Shown one piece after another: positions 10,341 through 19,690 of a DNA stretch of 64,000 bases; position 1 is the first letter of the stretch; every line of letters starts with the position of its first letter. Source of the DNA: Isoetes taiwanensis (Eukaryota > Streptophyta > Lycopodiopsida > Isoetales > Isoetaceae); assembly GCA_021234155.1 (NCBI GenBank), contig JAJEKV010000002.1:36681107-36745106 (forward strand). Direction: 5' to 3'. The position numbers were made by a program, and so were the translations under genes. The notes below the pieces were generated by a model. It ran no database searches. It was given only the letters and a program-made list of their open reading frames with translations, and had not been told where the DNA came from.

Positions 10341-11718
10341 TTAGCACGCCGCCCCCTCGATGCATTCTCGCGGCTTACGATCCCCAAAGTTCTTACCCTG
10401 AGCTCTTCCGTGCTGCTGGCCTTCTGATGGCGTAGCTGCTGATTGCTTACTCTGGTACTGCCCTTGGTACTGACCTGTTGACTTTCCCTTGAAGGCCGAC
10501 TGTTTCTCCCCTGGCGTTGGTGGAGCTTCTTCCAAACTTATGGCTTTATCCTCGGCTTCTGCCACTGACTTTGGGTTGATTGCTCGGACTAGCCTTTTGA
10601 TATTGCTGTTCAATCCCTCAATGTAAGTTTCCACCGCTTTGCCTTTCCGAACCGGAACATGGAGCCCGAAATCGCATGAATTCCTCCGTGTACTTTGCTA
10701 CCGATAGGGTACCCTCGGTTCAATCAGAAATTCTTTGGATCACGCTTTGCTAGTATGTGATCTAGGCACATAATGTCTACGAAAGGCCTTGCTGAAGGTT
10801 TTAAATCTGCAACTGTTCCTTTTGAGCTTGTTGGACTTTGCGTAGCCGGGTAAAAGCATGTTAGGGTGTCCCTTAAAAAGTATTATTTAGTGACCAAAAA
10901 AGTACCTAAAAAGGTACCCAGGACTGGGTACTGGGTACCTGTGTAATATCTCAATAAAAGGTACATTCTAGAACTTTTATATATATTTTGGTCTCCGGTA
11001 GGATTATCTTTATCTTAACTTTGAATATTACTGCATCCTTGACTTTTATTTTGGACTTTTGTACTAGTTTTAATGAAAATAAAAATGAGAAAGTACCCAG
11101 TTCTGAAGTACCTAGTGTATGTACTTTTGCAGGTTCCAAAAGTGGTACACCCTAACATGCTTTTACCCAGCCTTTCCACCAAATTCTAGCTGCTCCTATC
11201 AAGTTTGCTGTAGCAACTTTCCCTATATCCTTATCCTTCATGCCATAAGAGTTGCCGAACTCTTCCATCTCATCAAGCCAGGCTTCTGCCTCCATACCTG
11301 ACCTGTCCTTCCCTGAGAACTGACCCAACTTCCTAGTTTTCCACACATTGCTCATAGCACTGTCAACTTTCTTTTGATAGTCGTCTTCCTTCCTTGCCCT
11401 GGCTCTTACCTGTGGAGTATCGGACTCACTTCCTGAGCTAGAACTGTCTTGACTGTCTGAAGTGTTAGATGAACTGGAGCTAGGTGGTGTTGGACTCCTT
11501 CTATTTCTCCTTTTCCTCTTCCTGTCTCTGGCATTTCCCTGATTGTCCTGCCCCTCCGGCTGTGGACCTTCCTCGATGCCTTGCTGAGGTAGCGGTGGAG
11601 GTGGTGGTGGAGCAGGTGCATATTCTTGGGCATTCATCAATGGGGTGGCCCAGTGGATCAGCTGATGCATCTGGCTCCTCATCTGGACGAGCCTTGCGTT
11701 GATTGCTTCCGGCGTCAT
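10341..11718 (-). pseudogene. gag of E2, interrupted by a MITE
   Basis: The capsid protein gene. The N-terminal part (start at 11718, MTPEAINARLVQMR) has a proline-rich run and a serine-rich stretch, then the retrotransposon gag core (LGQFSGKDRSGMEAEAWL, ARIWWKG). It is cut by the insertion at 10848-11168, and the remainder continues as METYIEGLNSNIKRLV. Further small indels lie near 10640-10740. E3 shows the uninterrupted 434-residue version. Confidence 0.88.
10844..11172. mobile_element. 321-bp MITE inside E2 gag, with AGCC target duplication
   Basis: The E3 copy reads straight across GTAGCCTTTCC, whereas E2 has 321 extra bp (10848-11168) flanked by AGCC at 10844-10847 and 11169-11172. The termini are perfect inverted repeats of about 22 bp beginning GGGTAAAAGCATGTTAGG. 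The interior is AT-rich and non-coding. A 4-bp duplication does not fit the common plant MITE superfamilies (2 bp, TWA, 8 bp, 9-10 bp), so I leave the superfamily open. Confidence 0.88.
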
Positions 11719-12018
11719 TTCGTCGTTGTTGTCATCTTGATCACGTCCAAACAGGTTTCTGGGTACGCATTGGTGATGCCGACCTTGAGAACCTGAGCCT
11801 GTGTTCCTTGCTGCAAGGATTAATCATCAATGCTTGTTATTTAAAGTACACACTAATCATTCTTGCTTACAATTGAATTGTTGTTAAGTACAAAAGAAAT
11901 CATATGAAAATTCCACTTACAAGTCAAGATCATGGTAAGACATTAATTAGTATATATAGAAATACATTTGATGAATTACATGGTAATAACTGAAGAGAGA
12001 ATTTTCAATACACTTTAA
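11719..12018 (-). other. AT-rich segment between ORF0 and gag (E2), probable intron
   Basis: On the minus strand a donor-like TTGTAAGTGG and an acceptor-like TTAATCCTTGCAG bracket about 110 AT-rich bases. The gag frame stays open upstream of its first ATG right up to that acceptor, which suggests gag begins in an upstream exon. The same arrangement exists at 19462-19571 in E3. Confidence 0.45.
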
Positions 12019-13513
12019 TTAATTAACAAAGCATATTTTCTTCAATGGTGCTTCCTCATGGACTTGAAGAAGTTCTTCACATTCTTCAATCCTATCCCCT
12101 TGCCGACGTTCTGCAGGATTCTTGCCGCCGATCCTCCCTCCACTGCTCTTGCCATGTGAGGTGCCGGAAGTTCTGGTGCAGTTGCTGCCACTACTGACAA
12201 GTGTGCGTCCCTGAGGTGGCCCCTTGCGAAGTCGAGAGCTCTTGAAGAGGATAACATGGTCTACCCCATAATCCATCTTAGCATGCTGACCAAACCCTAA
12301 GAGTGCGATAAGGAGCGCGACGGATTCTTCTCCTCTTGGGCTGAACTCCTTGTGGAGAACTACCATCTGCCCCTGGCTAAGGACCGGGAGATAGTACCTG
12401 AGTGACTTATCCCTGCCTCCCGCCGCGGTTCCCGTACCCTTCCTCTGAGCAGCTTCGCCGAAAACATCTAATGCGACGAGATCCTCATGGTCCCTCCACA
12501 TTGTTGCTGCGTTCTTCAGATTGATGCTGCCAGGTGCTTCCCGCATGCTCCTAGAGCACACTGGTCGGCTTGAGCTTGGGCCTCTTCCCGGCTTGTACAA
12601 CCTGCTTTGGATCTCCTGGAATTCCTCCTCTGGAATGATGGGTTGCTGCTGCTGATACATCTGCCTTATCTGTTGGTAGGCTTGAATGTCTGACATAGTT
12701 GTCCCGGCGTAGGAATATCGCTCGGCTACCTCCCTTGGAATTTCTTGGTAATCATAGTCGATGAAGTCGCTGCCCTGCTCCTTTGCCATTAGGCTTAGGA
12801 GCTCATCGGTCCTGAGGCCTTCTTCTTGACAATAAGGATGTCGTTGGTGAATATGTACTCCTCGCCGTCGATGATCACCGGAGTGAGGGCCGTGATACCC
12901 CTTGGCGGCTCAAAGTCTCGCCTTAGTACCTCCTGTTGCTGAGTCAGACGCCTCTCCATCCTTCTTGCCTCCCTCATCTTCCAACTTGGGTTCTCTTCTT
13001 CTTCTTCTTCATAATCCTGTTCAATCTGCAACACAGGTGTTTCTGATGTGGAGCCGTAGTATTCGTATTCCGCTGCGCCGTCCGAGTGTCGAGAGGTGCC
13101 AAGTCCAAAGGTTGAATTGACGGCTCCCCTGGTTGGTTAACTGCCCTGTACTGCATGAACAAAGCTAAGGCTGCTTGGTTTGAGACGTACCTATGCCTAT
13201 GATGCTTACAGGTCATGTAGTCTGGCATGTTTCTGGTTCTATCCCATAACTTATTCTTGATCCTAGATCCCCCTCCTATGGCTTGGGACAGAGAGTCTAG
13301 GGATACCTATTTCCCTCCCCTAGGTGGCAGACTAACTTCCCAAGGTAAGACCTGCTGATCATACTGGCAGATAATGTCGGTGTAATAGGGAGTTCTAGTC
13401 AAGGTGGCATGAAGATCAAAGAGATGATCAAAGACATGAAAGGCTTGCTCAGCAGGGAAGTCACGGATGTGACTGGCCTCATTGTACCATCTAACAAAGT
13501 TTGATGGCGCCAT
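12019..13513 (-). pseudogene. ORF0 of E2 (unrecognised, broken into several frames)
   Basis: Start codon at 13513. The pieces at 13513-13307, 13228-12974, 13034-12795 and 12789-12019 are consecutive parts of the ORF described at 19691-21217, in shifting frames. It has the same Tyr/His-rich N-terminal region, acidic EEEEE stretch, and IPEEEFQEIQSRLYKPG segment. The last piece runs on past the E3 stop because of a base change near 12042. Confidence 0.7.
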
Positions 13514-14783
13514 TGAGCAGAGATGGCTATGAAAAATGGCTTGAGAAGATGAGTAGAGAGCTGGGAAATCGCCTGAAGGACTGAGAGCAGTTTTGATGGG
13601 GAGAAAATGACAAATGAGGCCCCCTTTTATAGACTAGGGCTGCCTCGGGTTCCGTGCACAAGGGTTCCTGATGGGGAAGACTTCAAATCTATGGCCATGG
13701 ATGTCCAAATGAGCTATCATGAAATGCAATTCTAAGCAAAGCAAAGCAAGAAATACTACATGGCAGTTTGTTGGATGAAAATTGGTCAATCTAGGCAAAA
13801 ATGGGCGAAACCGGGTGGCTATGCGAATTTGGGCCTTCCGTGAAGGGCGGAAAGGCCATTCTCGCCTGACCTTCCGATTTAACTGTTTGGGACTTCTCTC
13901 AAGAGTTTTGGAAAATTTGAAGATCCTAGCATACTTATTTGGAATTTTCTAACCTAATTTGGATCTTACCCTGGGCTAATTGGGCAAAATTTGGTCTGAC
14001 ATGGCGAAACCGGATGGCTATCTTAATTTGGGCCTTCCAGTGAAGGGCGGAAAGGCTTCCGATTTCAATGTTCTCGCCAAAATTTAACCGATTTGCCTAT
14101 AGTACCTTTTACTAATTTACCCTATTTGGACGCTTACAATCATGATTTGCTACAATTAAATTAAAATTTGAGCAACTTAAACATATTTTTATACAAAAAT
14201 TGAATTCAGTTTACTACAAAATTTTATATTTATAGAGGAAAAACTTTATATATTATCTCTACAAGAAATTTATAGCGGAGTAGTTCCAACCCTGTGAAGT
14301 TGGAGGTTTGGAATAAGTTCCACGTCGTGTTAGTTGGAGGTCTGCAATATGTTCCATGTCGTGTTATCTGCAAATGAATGTAGCACATACAAATAGATGA
14401 AAATAAACGACATCAACCCTAAGAACATAAATTTGCTAAATTAACATAGATAGCATTATAGACGAAGTTTGTGCAATGCACATCGTATACACATCAACTC
14501 CTGTCCTTTAATATCATTGATCGCTAGGTGTTTGTGATTTTATAGCACTTATTACAATTCTAGTCGTCTTCTACTCATTGTTTATGATAATGTTGAAACA
14601 TGCATTTTGAACCCGCACCATTGCCTTGTGACTCACGCCCTAAGATAGATGGATGCTATGATCGATGACCATGAGATTCCCACTATTAAACCGCAATGGA
14701 TTCTTATTTGCTCCTTATTTTTGAGCCATCTGGTGATAGCCAGTGGGTTTGTTGACATCTGTGGATGGTCCATGGCTTGTTAT
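13514..14783 (-). other. Non-coding leader of copy E2
   Basis: Same layout as 5123-6393: AT-rich with two direct repeats of roughly 70 bp carrying GGCCTTCC...GGAAGG. No open frame of interest. Confidence 0.5.
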
Positions 14784-15056
14784 TGTGACGTTCCATGTAA
14801 GTATACGATATACGTATACATAACCTGACACGTCACCAAGGTATTGGGAATCATTAGGGATTAACTTAAGAGGGATTATTGACATTAAACTAACTTAAGT
14901 ACACTAACTAATGGTATTAGTAGTTAGAATGTGCCACTTGGCCTCACTCGATTGGCCAAAGGCAGGTTGCCATCTTTGGGTGCAAATTGAGCTCCCCATC
15001 CTAATTCTACCCAAATTCGAGTTTGGGAAGAGCAGAGGAAGGAGGAAGCTGTTACA
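14784..15056 (-). repeat. LTR 3 of the chromovirus array (shared by E2 and E3)
   Basis: 273 bp; 5' LTR of E2 and 3' LTR of E3. It has the CACGTCACC and AGCTGTTACA variants, shared with LTR 4 and distinct from LTRs 1 and 2. Confidence 0.75.
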
Positions 15057-15062
15057 ACTAAG

Positions 15063-15521
15063 CTAACCTCCTGGCAAGTCGGGGTCGACCAAGTCGGAGA
15101 CGACTCGCCCATCAAACTCCTTCATAAACTCTGGGTATTGCTTCTCCAAATCTTGCTTCAATACCCATGTCGCGTCTTCCACGGGCAAGTGCTTCCACTT
15201 GACCAAATACTGGAGGAACTGAGACCTCCTAGTCTTCTTGAATGACTTATCAAGAAGTAACTCAGGCACAATTTCAACCTGCTCCTCAGTTATTTCCAAT
15301 AACGTTGGAGTATCCAAAACCTCATCAGGATTAGGATTGTGCCTTTTCAATAAACTTACGTGGAAAACCTTGTGAACTTTGAGATGGGCGGGGAGATCCA
15401 ACTTGTAGGCTTGGGAGCCCACCCTTTCCAAAATCTTGAACGGACCAGCCCATCTAGGGGCAAGCTTCTTGCAACTCCCAATCCGAAGCTTAGCTTGCTT
15501 GACCTTGATCTTCAACCACAC
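15063..15521 (-). CDS. Integrase C-terminal domain and chromodomain (E3)
   Basis: 152 residues, essentially identical to 6673-7164 in E2: GPF/Y module, then chromodomain, ending DPDLPGG just before LTR 3. The frame breaks at 15522-15600, where E3 differs from E2 around a CAG/CTG-rich stretch. Confidence 0.85.
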   Translation of the reverse strand: MWLKIKVKQAKLRIGSCKKLAPRWAGPFKILERVGSQAYKLDLPAHLKVHKVFHVSLLKRHNPNPDEVLDTPTLLEITEEQVEIVPELLLDKSFKKTRRSQFLQYLVKWKHLPVEDATWVLKQDLEKQYPEFMKEFDGRVVSDLVDPDLPGG

Positions 15522-15757
15522 GCTATCGCCTACCTTGAACTCTCTTACGGTCCTGTGCTTGTCGGCTACACTCTTTCACCCGGACTTCTTGCTGCTAGGA
15601 GGTAACCCCTCACTTCTTCCACCAACTGCCGCATATCTCCTAGCATCTGGCGGGACACTTCAACCTTTGACACCTGGTTGTGCCAAGTGTCCGGGTTAAG
15701 CACCGGGTACCCGTAATTTACCATGAAAGGAGACATCCGAGATGACTCTGCTTGGCA

Positions 15758-16162
15758 CTATTGTAGGGCGAATTCCACCAAGTGGATGTACTCATCCCAC
15801 TTGGACCGCTTATTCCACACAAAGCTTCCGAGCATGTCTTCCAAGATTCGATTTGTCCTCTCTCTCAATCGACCATCTGCTTGGGGATGATATGCCGCGT
15901 GCTCATGGAGAGCTTCGTCCTGAATGGTGCTAAAGAGGTCCCCGCCAAAAGCATCTCTATCGGATATTATCTCCCGAGGCATGCCATGGAGCCTAAAAAT
16001 CTCCTTCACAAATAGCTTGGCAGTGTCTAATGCTGTGTCGGTAGTTCTACAAGGCACAAAATGTGCCATCTTAGATAATTTGTCTACTACGACCATCAAT
16101 GCATCTTTGCCCGAAGAGTCTTGGGAAGTCCCGTGATAAAATCCATACTTACCACTTCCCAT
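15758..16162 (-). pseudogene. Integrase core fragment (E3)
   Basis: 134 residues covering the catalytic core ([42 protein letters not shown]). It is frame-shifted against the upstream piece at about 16150 and internally altered (HPQADGRLRERTN in place of [12 protein letters not shown]), so it is not a functional integrase as read. Confidence 0.8.
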
Positions 16163-17123
16163 TTCGCATTCGCAAGACCGCTAGAGGTTCCAAGGCTCCT
16201 GGAATTTGAAGCTGCTCCGCTTTGGTTTGCTGACACAACTGGCACTCACGAATATATCTTGCTATCTGCTTCTTCATTCCCGGCCAGAAATAGCTACTTC
16301 GAATCTTGAAGTAGGTCTTCATAAAACCTGCATGCCCTGCTATTGGGCTGTTGTGTGTGTCATGAAGGATTAGCTTCCTTATACCTGACGATTCGGGCAC
16401 ACACAACTTATCTTTATGGTACAGCAAGTTGCCTTCCTTCTTATAATGCTTGAAGGCTTCTCGTTCCTTATCTGTTCTAGCCTCCCTAGAGAGGCTTTCC
16501 CATACCTCCTTGAAATCACCATCGGATGGTAATGTCTCCTCAATTTTCTTGCCATACCCACTCGAAAGAGTTGATATAGCATTACAATGTGTTTTCGTCT
16601 CAAGGGGTCTTCTAGAAAGAGCATCCGCAACCACATTCAACTTACCTGGCTTATAAGCAATCTCAAAATCATACTCTTCTAGGAATTCCATCCACCTCCT
16701 TTGCCTTAGATTGAGGAGCGGCTGGGTAAAGATGTATTGAAGGCTCTGATGATCAGTATCTAACTGAAACTTCCTCCCAAGCAAATAATGCCTCCAAATA
16801 CGAAGAGCTCTTACAATAGCTAGAAGTTCCTGATCATGGGTTGGATAGCGCTGCTCGGTGTCGTTCAACTTCTTGGAGTCATAAGCTATTACTCTTCCTT
16901 CTTGCATAAGGACTCCACCTGTCGCTATCTTACTTGCATCTGTTGCTACTATCTTGTCCTTGTCTGGATCTGGCAGAACTAGCACTGGTGCTGTTGTTAA
17001 GGCCTCCTTAAGCTTTTCAAATGAAGCTTGGACATTTTCTAACCAATGTGTTCTCCAATCTTTCACCTTAACACTCTTAGTGAGGTCCGTCAAAGGGGAC
17101 GCCCACTTGGCGAAGTCCTTCAC
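16149..17123 (-). CDS. Reverse transcriptase thumb, RNase H and integrase zinc finger (E3)
   Basis: 324 residues matching the middle of the E2 pol frame: connection region ([13 protein letters not shown]), RNase H ([24 protein letters not shown]) and integrase HHCC finger ([18 protein letters not shown]). It is separated from the preceding reverse-transcriptase piece by a disrupted 90-bp stretch at 17124-17210. Confidence 0.85.
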   Translation of the reverse strand: MKDFAKWASPLTDLTKSVKVKDWRTHWLENVQASFEKLKEALTTAPVLVLPDPDKDKIVATDASKIATGGVLMQEGRVIAYDSKKLNDTEQRYPTHDQELLAIVRALRIWRHYLLGRKFQLDTDHQSLQYIFTQPLLNLRQRRWMEFLEEYDFEIAYKPGKLNVVADALSRRPLETKTHCNAISTLSSGYGKKIEETLPSDGDFKEVWESLSREARTDKEREAFKHYKKEGNLLYHKDKLCVPESSGIRKLILHDTHNSPIAGHAGFMKTYFKIRSSYFWPGMKKQIARYIRECQLCQQTKAEQLQIPGALEPLAVLRMRNGKW

Positions 17124-17210
17124 GAACTTCCTAAATAACCCTCGCCGCCAGACCTAGAAAGCTTCTTACCTCCGCCACATTCTTTGGAGCTGGCCAATCC
17201 ACTACTTGCT

Positions 17211-17672
17211 TCAATCTTTTATGGGTCGATTGGAGATCCCTTCCGCCGATATGACATGGCCCAAGTACTCCACTCTTTCGGTAGCAAAGTGGCATTTGGA
17301 GAGCTTTCCATATAAGCGATGCCGCCTCAACTTTTCCAACACCTTTCTCAGATGCTGACTATGATCTTCAATGGACTTGCTGTAGACTAGAATGTCGTCG
17401 AAGAAGACAATGATAAACTCATCTAGGAATTCCCTGAAGACGTCGTTCATGAGGCGCATGAAAGTTGCTGGAGCATTCGACAATCCAAAGGGCATTACTG
17501 TAAACTCAAAGTGACCATACCGCGTTCTGAAGGCGGTTTTATGGATATCCTCTTCCTTTATCCTTATTTGGTGGTATCCTGACCTTAAGTCAATTTTAGA
17601 GAATACCTTTGCTCCTTGGAGTTGATCCATCAAATCATCTGCCCTTGGCAATGCTGCTTCAAAGAAATGCAC
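17211..17672 (-). pseudogene. Truncated reverse transcriptase palm (E3)
   Basis: Retains [22 protein letters not shown] and FFDDILVY, but the N-terminal fingers present in E2 ([16 protein letters not shown] and neighbours) are deleted at 17654. The first residues come from the far side of the deletion in another frame. Confidence 0.88.
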
Positions 17673-17827
17673 TGCATAGAAGAAGCTGCCTTCTTACCTT
17701 TCACTATGAATTTGGTGCCGTCCGGTGCTGTCATGGCGACTTCATTGCGGTCACAGTCGATCATGGCTTTCGCTGGCTTTAGGAACTCCATTCCTACTAT
17801 AAGGTCATACCTTCCAATTTCGATGAC

Positions 17828-18058
17828 CTATGCCCCCATCGGCCACTTACTTCCACTAAGGTCTATGTCGAATGTGATCCTCCTCCCCTTAGTGTGCCGA
17901 ATGGCGCCGTTTGCCATAGCAACTGGCCTTGGCTTAGACTTCAATACCTTGTTCTTCATTAGGGCAGCCAGCCTAGGAGAGGCGAAGTTGTGCGAGCTAC
18001 CTGTGTCTATGAGGACTACATATGGGTTGCTATCTATGATTCCATCAGCCGCAATCAC
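17828..18058 (-). CDS. Retropepsin aspartic protease active-site region (E3)
   Basis: 76 residues with VVLIDTGSSHNFAS, the DTG/S catalytic motif of retroviral-type aspartic proteases, followed by a glycine-containing flap region. It begins a few bases after the gag stop and ends where the protease linker of E2 (9393-9860) would continue. In an active element it would cleave the Gag-Pol polyprotein. Confidence 0.85.
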   Translation of the reverse strand: MIAADGIIDSNPYVVLIDTGSSHNFASPRLAALMKNKVLKSKPRPVAMANGAIRHTKGRRITFDIDLSGSKWPMGA

Positions 18059-18064
18059 TGTCGA

Positions 18065-19369
18065 CTAATTTTTTATATCACCCGACTCAATATTTGCACA
18101 GATATGGCACTCACCATCTATGAAGTCCTGAGCCTCATGCTGGTCGTCGTCTTCATCTGCTTCTGTCGGTGAATCCCAATCCCCAAGCTCTGCCAAAGCT
18201 GCCTGCATGACGAATGGGCAATCATGTGTTCGGTGCCCTGGCTGGAAGCACCTAAAACATAACTTCTTCTCGATACACTCCTGTCTCTTCTCCTTCGTCA
18301 GACTGTCTAGAAGACGCTTTAGCACGCTGCCCCCTGATGCATTCTGCGGCTTACGGTCCCCAAAGTTCTTACCCTGAGCTCTTCCGTGCTGCTGGCCTCC
18401 TGATGGCGTAGCTGCTGATTGCTTACTCTGGTACTGCCCTTGGTACTGACCTGTTGACTTTCCCTTGAAGGCCGACTGTTTCTCCCCTGGCGTTGGTGGA
18501 GCTTCTTCCAAACTTATGGCTTTATCCTCGGCTTCTGCCACTGACTTTGGGTTGATTGCTCGGACTAGCCTTTTGATATTGCTGTTCAATCCCTCAATGT
18601 AAGTTTCCACCGCTTGCCTTTCCGAAACTCCGGGAACATGGAGCCTGAGTCGCATGAATTCCTCTGTGTACTTTGCTACTGATAGGGTACCCTGGTTCAA
18701 TCTGTAGAATTGCTGGATCTGCCTGCTAGTATGTGATCTAGGCACATAATGTCTACGAAAGGCCTTGCTGAAGGTTTTAAATCTGCAACTGTTCCTTTTG
18801 AGCTTGTTGGACTTTGCGTAGCCTTTCCACCAAATTCTAGCTGCTCCTATCAAGTTTGCTGTAGCAACTTTCCCTATATCCTTATCCTTCATGCCATAAG
18901 AGTTGCCGAACTCTTCCATCTCATCAAGCCAGGCTTCTGCCTCCATACCTGACCTGTCCTTCCCTGAGAACTGACCCAACTTCCTAGTTTTCCACACATT
19001 GCTCATAGCACTGTCAACTTTCTTTTGATAGTCGTCTTCCTTCCTTGCCCTGGCTCTTACCTGTGGAGTATCGGACTCACTTCCTGAGCTAGAACTGTCT
19101 TGACTGTCTGAAGTGTCAGATGAACTGGAGCTAGGTGGTGTTGGACTCCTTCTGTTTCTCCTTTTCCTCTTCCTGTCTCTGGCATTTCCCTGATTGTCCT
19201 GCCCCTCCGGCTGTGGACCTTCCTCGATGCCTTGCTGAGGTAGCGGTGGAGGTGGTGGTGGAGCAGGTGAATATTCTTGGGCATTCATCAATGGGGTGGC
19301 CCAGTGGATCAGCTGATGCATCTGGTTCCTCATCTGGGCGAGCCTTGAGTTGATTGCTTCCGGCGTCAT
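18065..19369 (-). CDS. Gag capsid/nucleocapsid protein (E3), intact
   Basis: 434 residues. N-terminal helix, proline-rich and Arg/Ser-rich linker (residues about 35-100), the Ty3-type gag core (LGQFSGKDRSGMEAEAWL near 137; FSKAFRRHYVP; FMRLRLHVPG; VETYIEGLNSNIKRLV), then a basic Gln-rich tail and one CCHC zinc knuckle (CFRCFQPGHRTHDC near 372-385). It would form the cytoplasmic particle and bind element RNA. The frame is open 5' of this ATG to an acceptor-like TTGCAG at 19461, so the protein may start in an upstream exon. Confidence 0.92.
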   Translation of the reverse strand: MTPEAINSRLAQMRNQMHQLIHWATPLMNAQEYSPAPPPPPPLPQQGIEEGPQPEGQDNQGNARDRKRKRRNRRSPTPPSSSSSDTSDSQDSSSSGSESDTPQVRARARKEDDYQKKVDSAMSNVWKTRKLGQFSGKDRSGMEAEAWLDEMEEFGNSYGMKDKDIGKVATANLIGAARIWWKGYAKSNKLKRNSCRFKTFSKAFRRHYVPRSHTSRQIQQFYRLNQGTLSVAKYTEEFMRLRLHVPGVSERQAVETYIEGLNSNIKRLVRAINPKSVAEAEDKAISLEEAPPTPGEKQSAFKGKSTGQYQGQYQSKQSAATPSGGQQHGRAQGKNFGDRKPQNASGGSVLKRLLDSLTKEKRQECIEKKLCFRCFQPGHRTHDCPFVMQAALAELGDWDSPTEADEDDDQHEAQDFIDGECHICANIESGDIKN

Positions 19370-19461
19370 TTCGTCGTTGTTGTCATCTTGATCACGTCCA
19401 AACAGGTTTCTGGGTACCCACTGGTGATGCCGACCTTGAGAACCTGAGCCTGTGTTCCTTG

Positions 19462-19571
19462 CTGCAAGGATTAATCATCAATGCTTGTTATTTAAAGTAC
19501 ACACTAATCATTCTTGCTTACAATTGAATTGTTGTTAAGTACAAAAGAAATCATATGAAAATTCCACTTAC
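19462..19571 (-). other. Candidate intron upstream of gag (E3)
   Basis: Donor GTAAGTGG at 19571 and acceptor CTTGCAG at 19462 on the minus strand bracket 110 AT-rich bases. The downstream exon would add an in-frame extension (including VPRNLFGRDQDDNNDE) to the gag start. Inference from splice-site consensus and open frame only. Confidence 0.4.
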
Positions 19572-19690
19572 AAGTCAAGATCATGGTAAGACATTAATTA
19601 GTATATAGAAATACATTTGATGAATTACATGGTAATAACTGAAGAGAGAATTTTCAATACACTTTAATTAATTAACAAAGCATATTTTCT

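Larger units (their letters stand above)
6394..15056 (-). mobile_element. Chromovirus copy E2 (Ty3/gypsy with chromodomain), nearly complete
   Basis: About 8.7 kb including both LTRs. Order on the minus strand: LTR 3, leader, ORF0, gag with zinc knuckle, protease, reverse transcriptase, RNase H, integrase, chromodomain, LTR 2. The integrase after RNase H and the C-terminal chromodomain place it in the Ty3/gypsy chromovirus group, whose chromodomain steers integration into chromatin. It has the most complete pol of the three copies, but gag is interrupted by a 321-bp MITE, the protease region is broken, and pol is broken between integrase and chromodomain. Confidence 0.9.
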
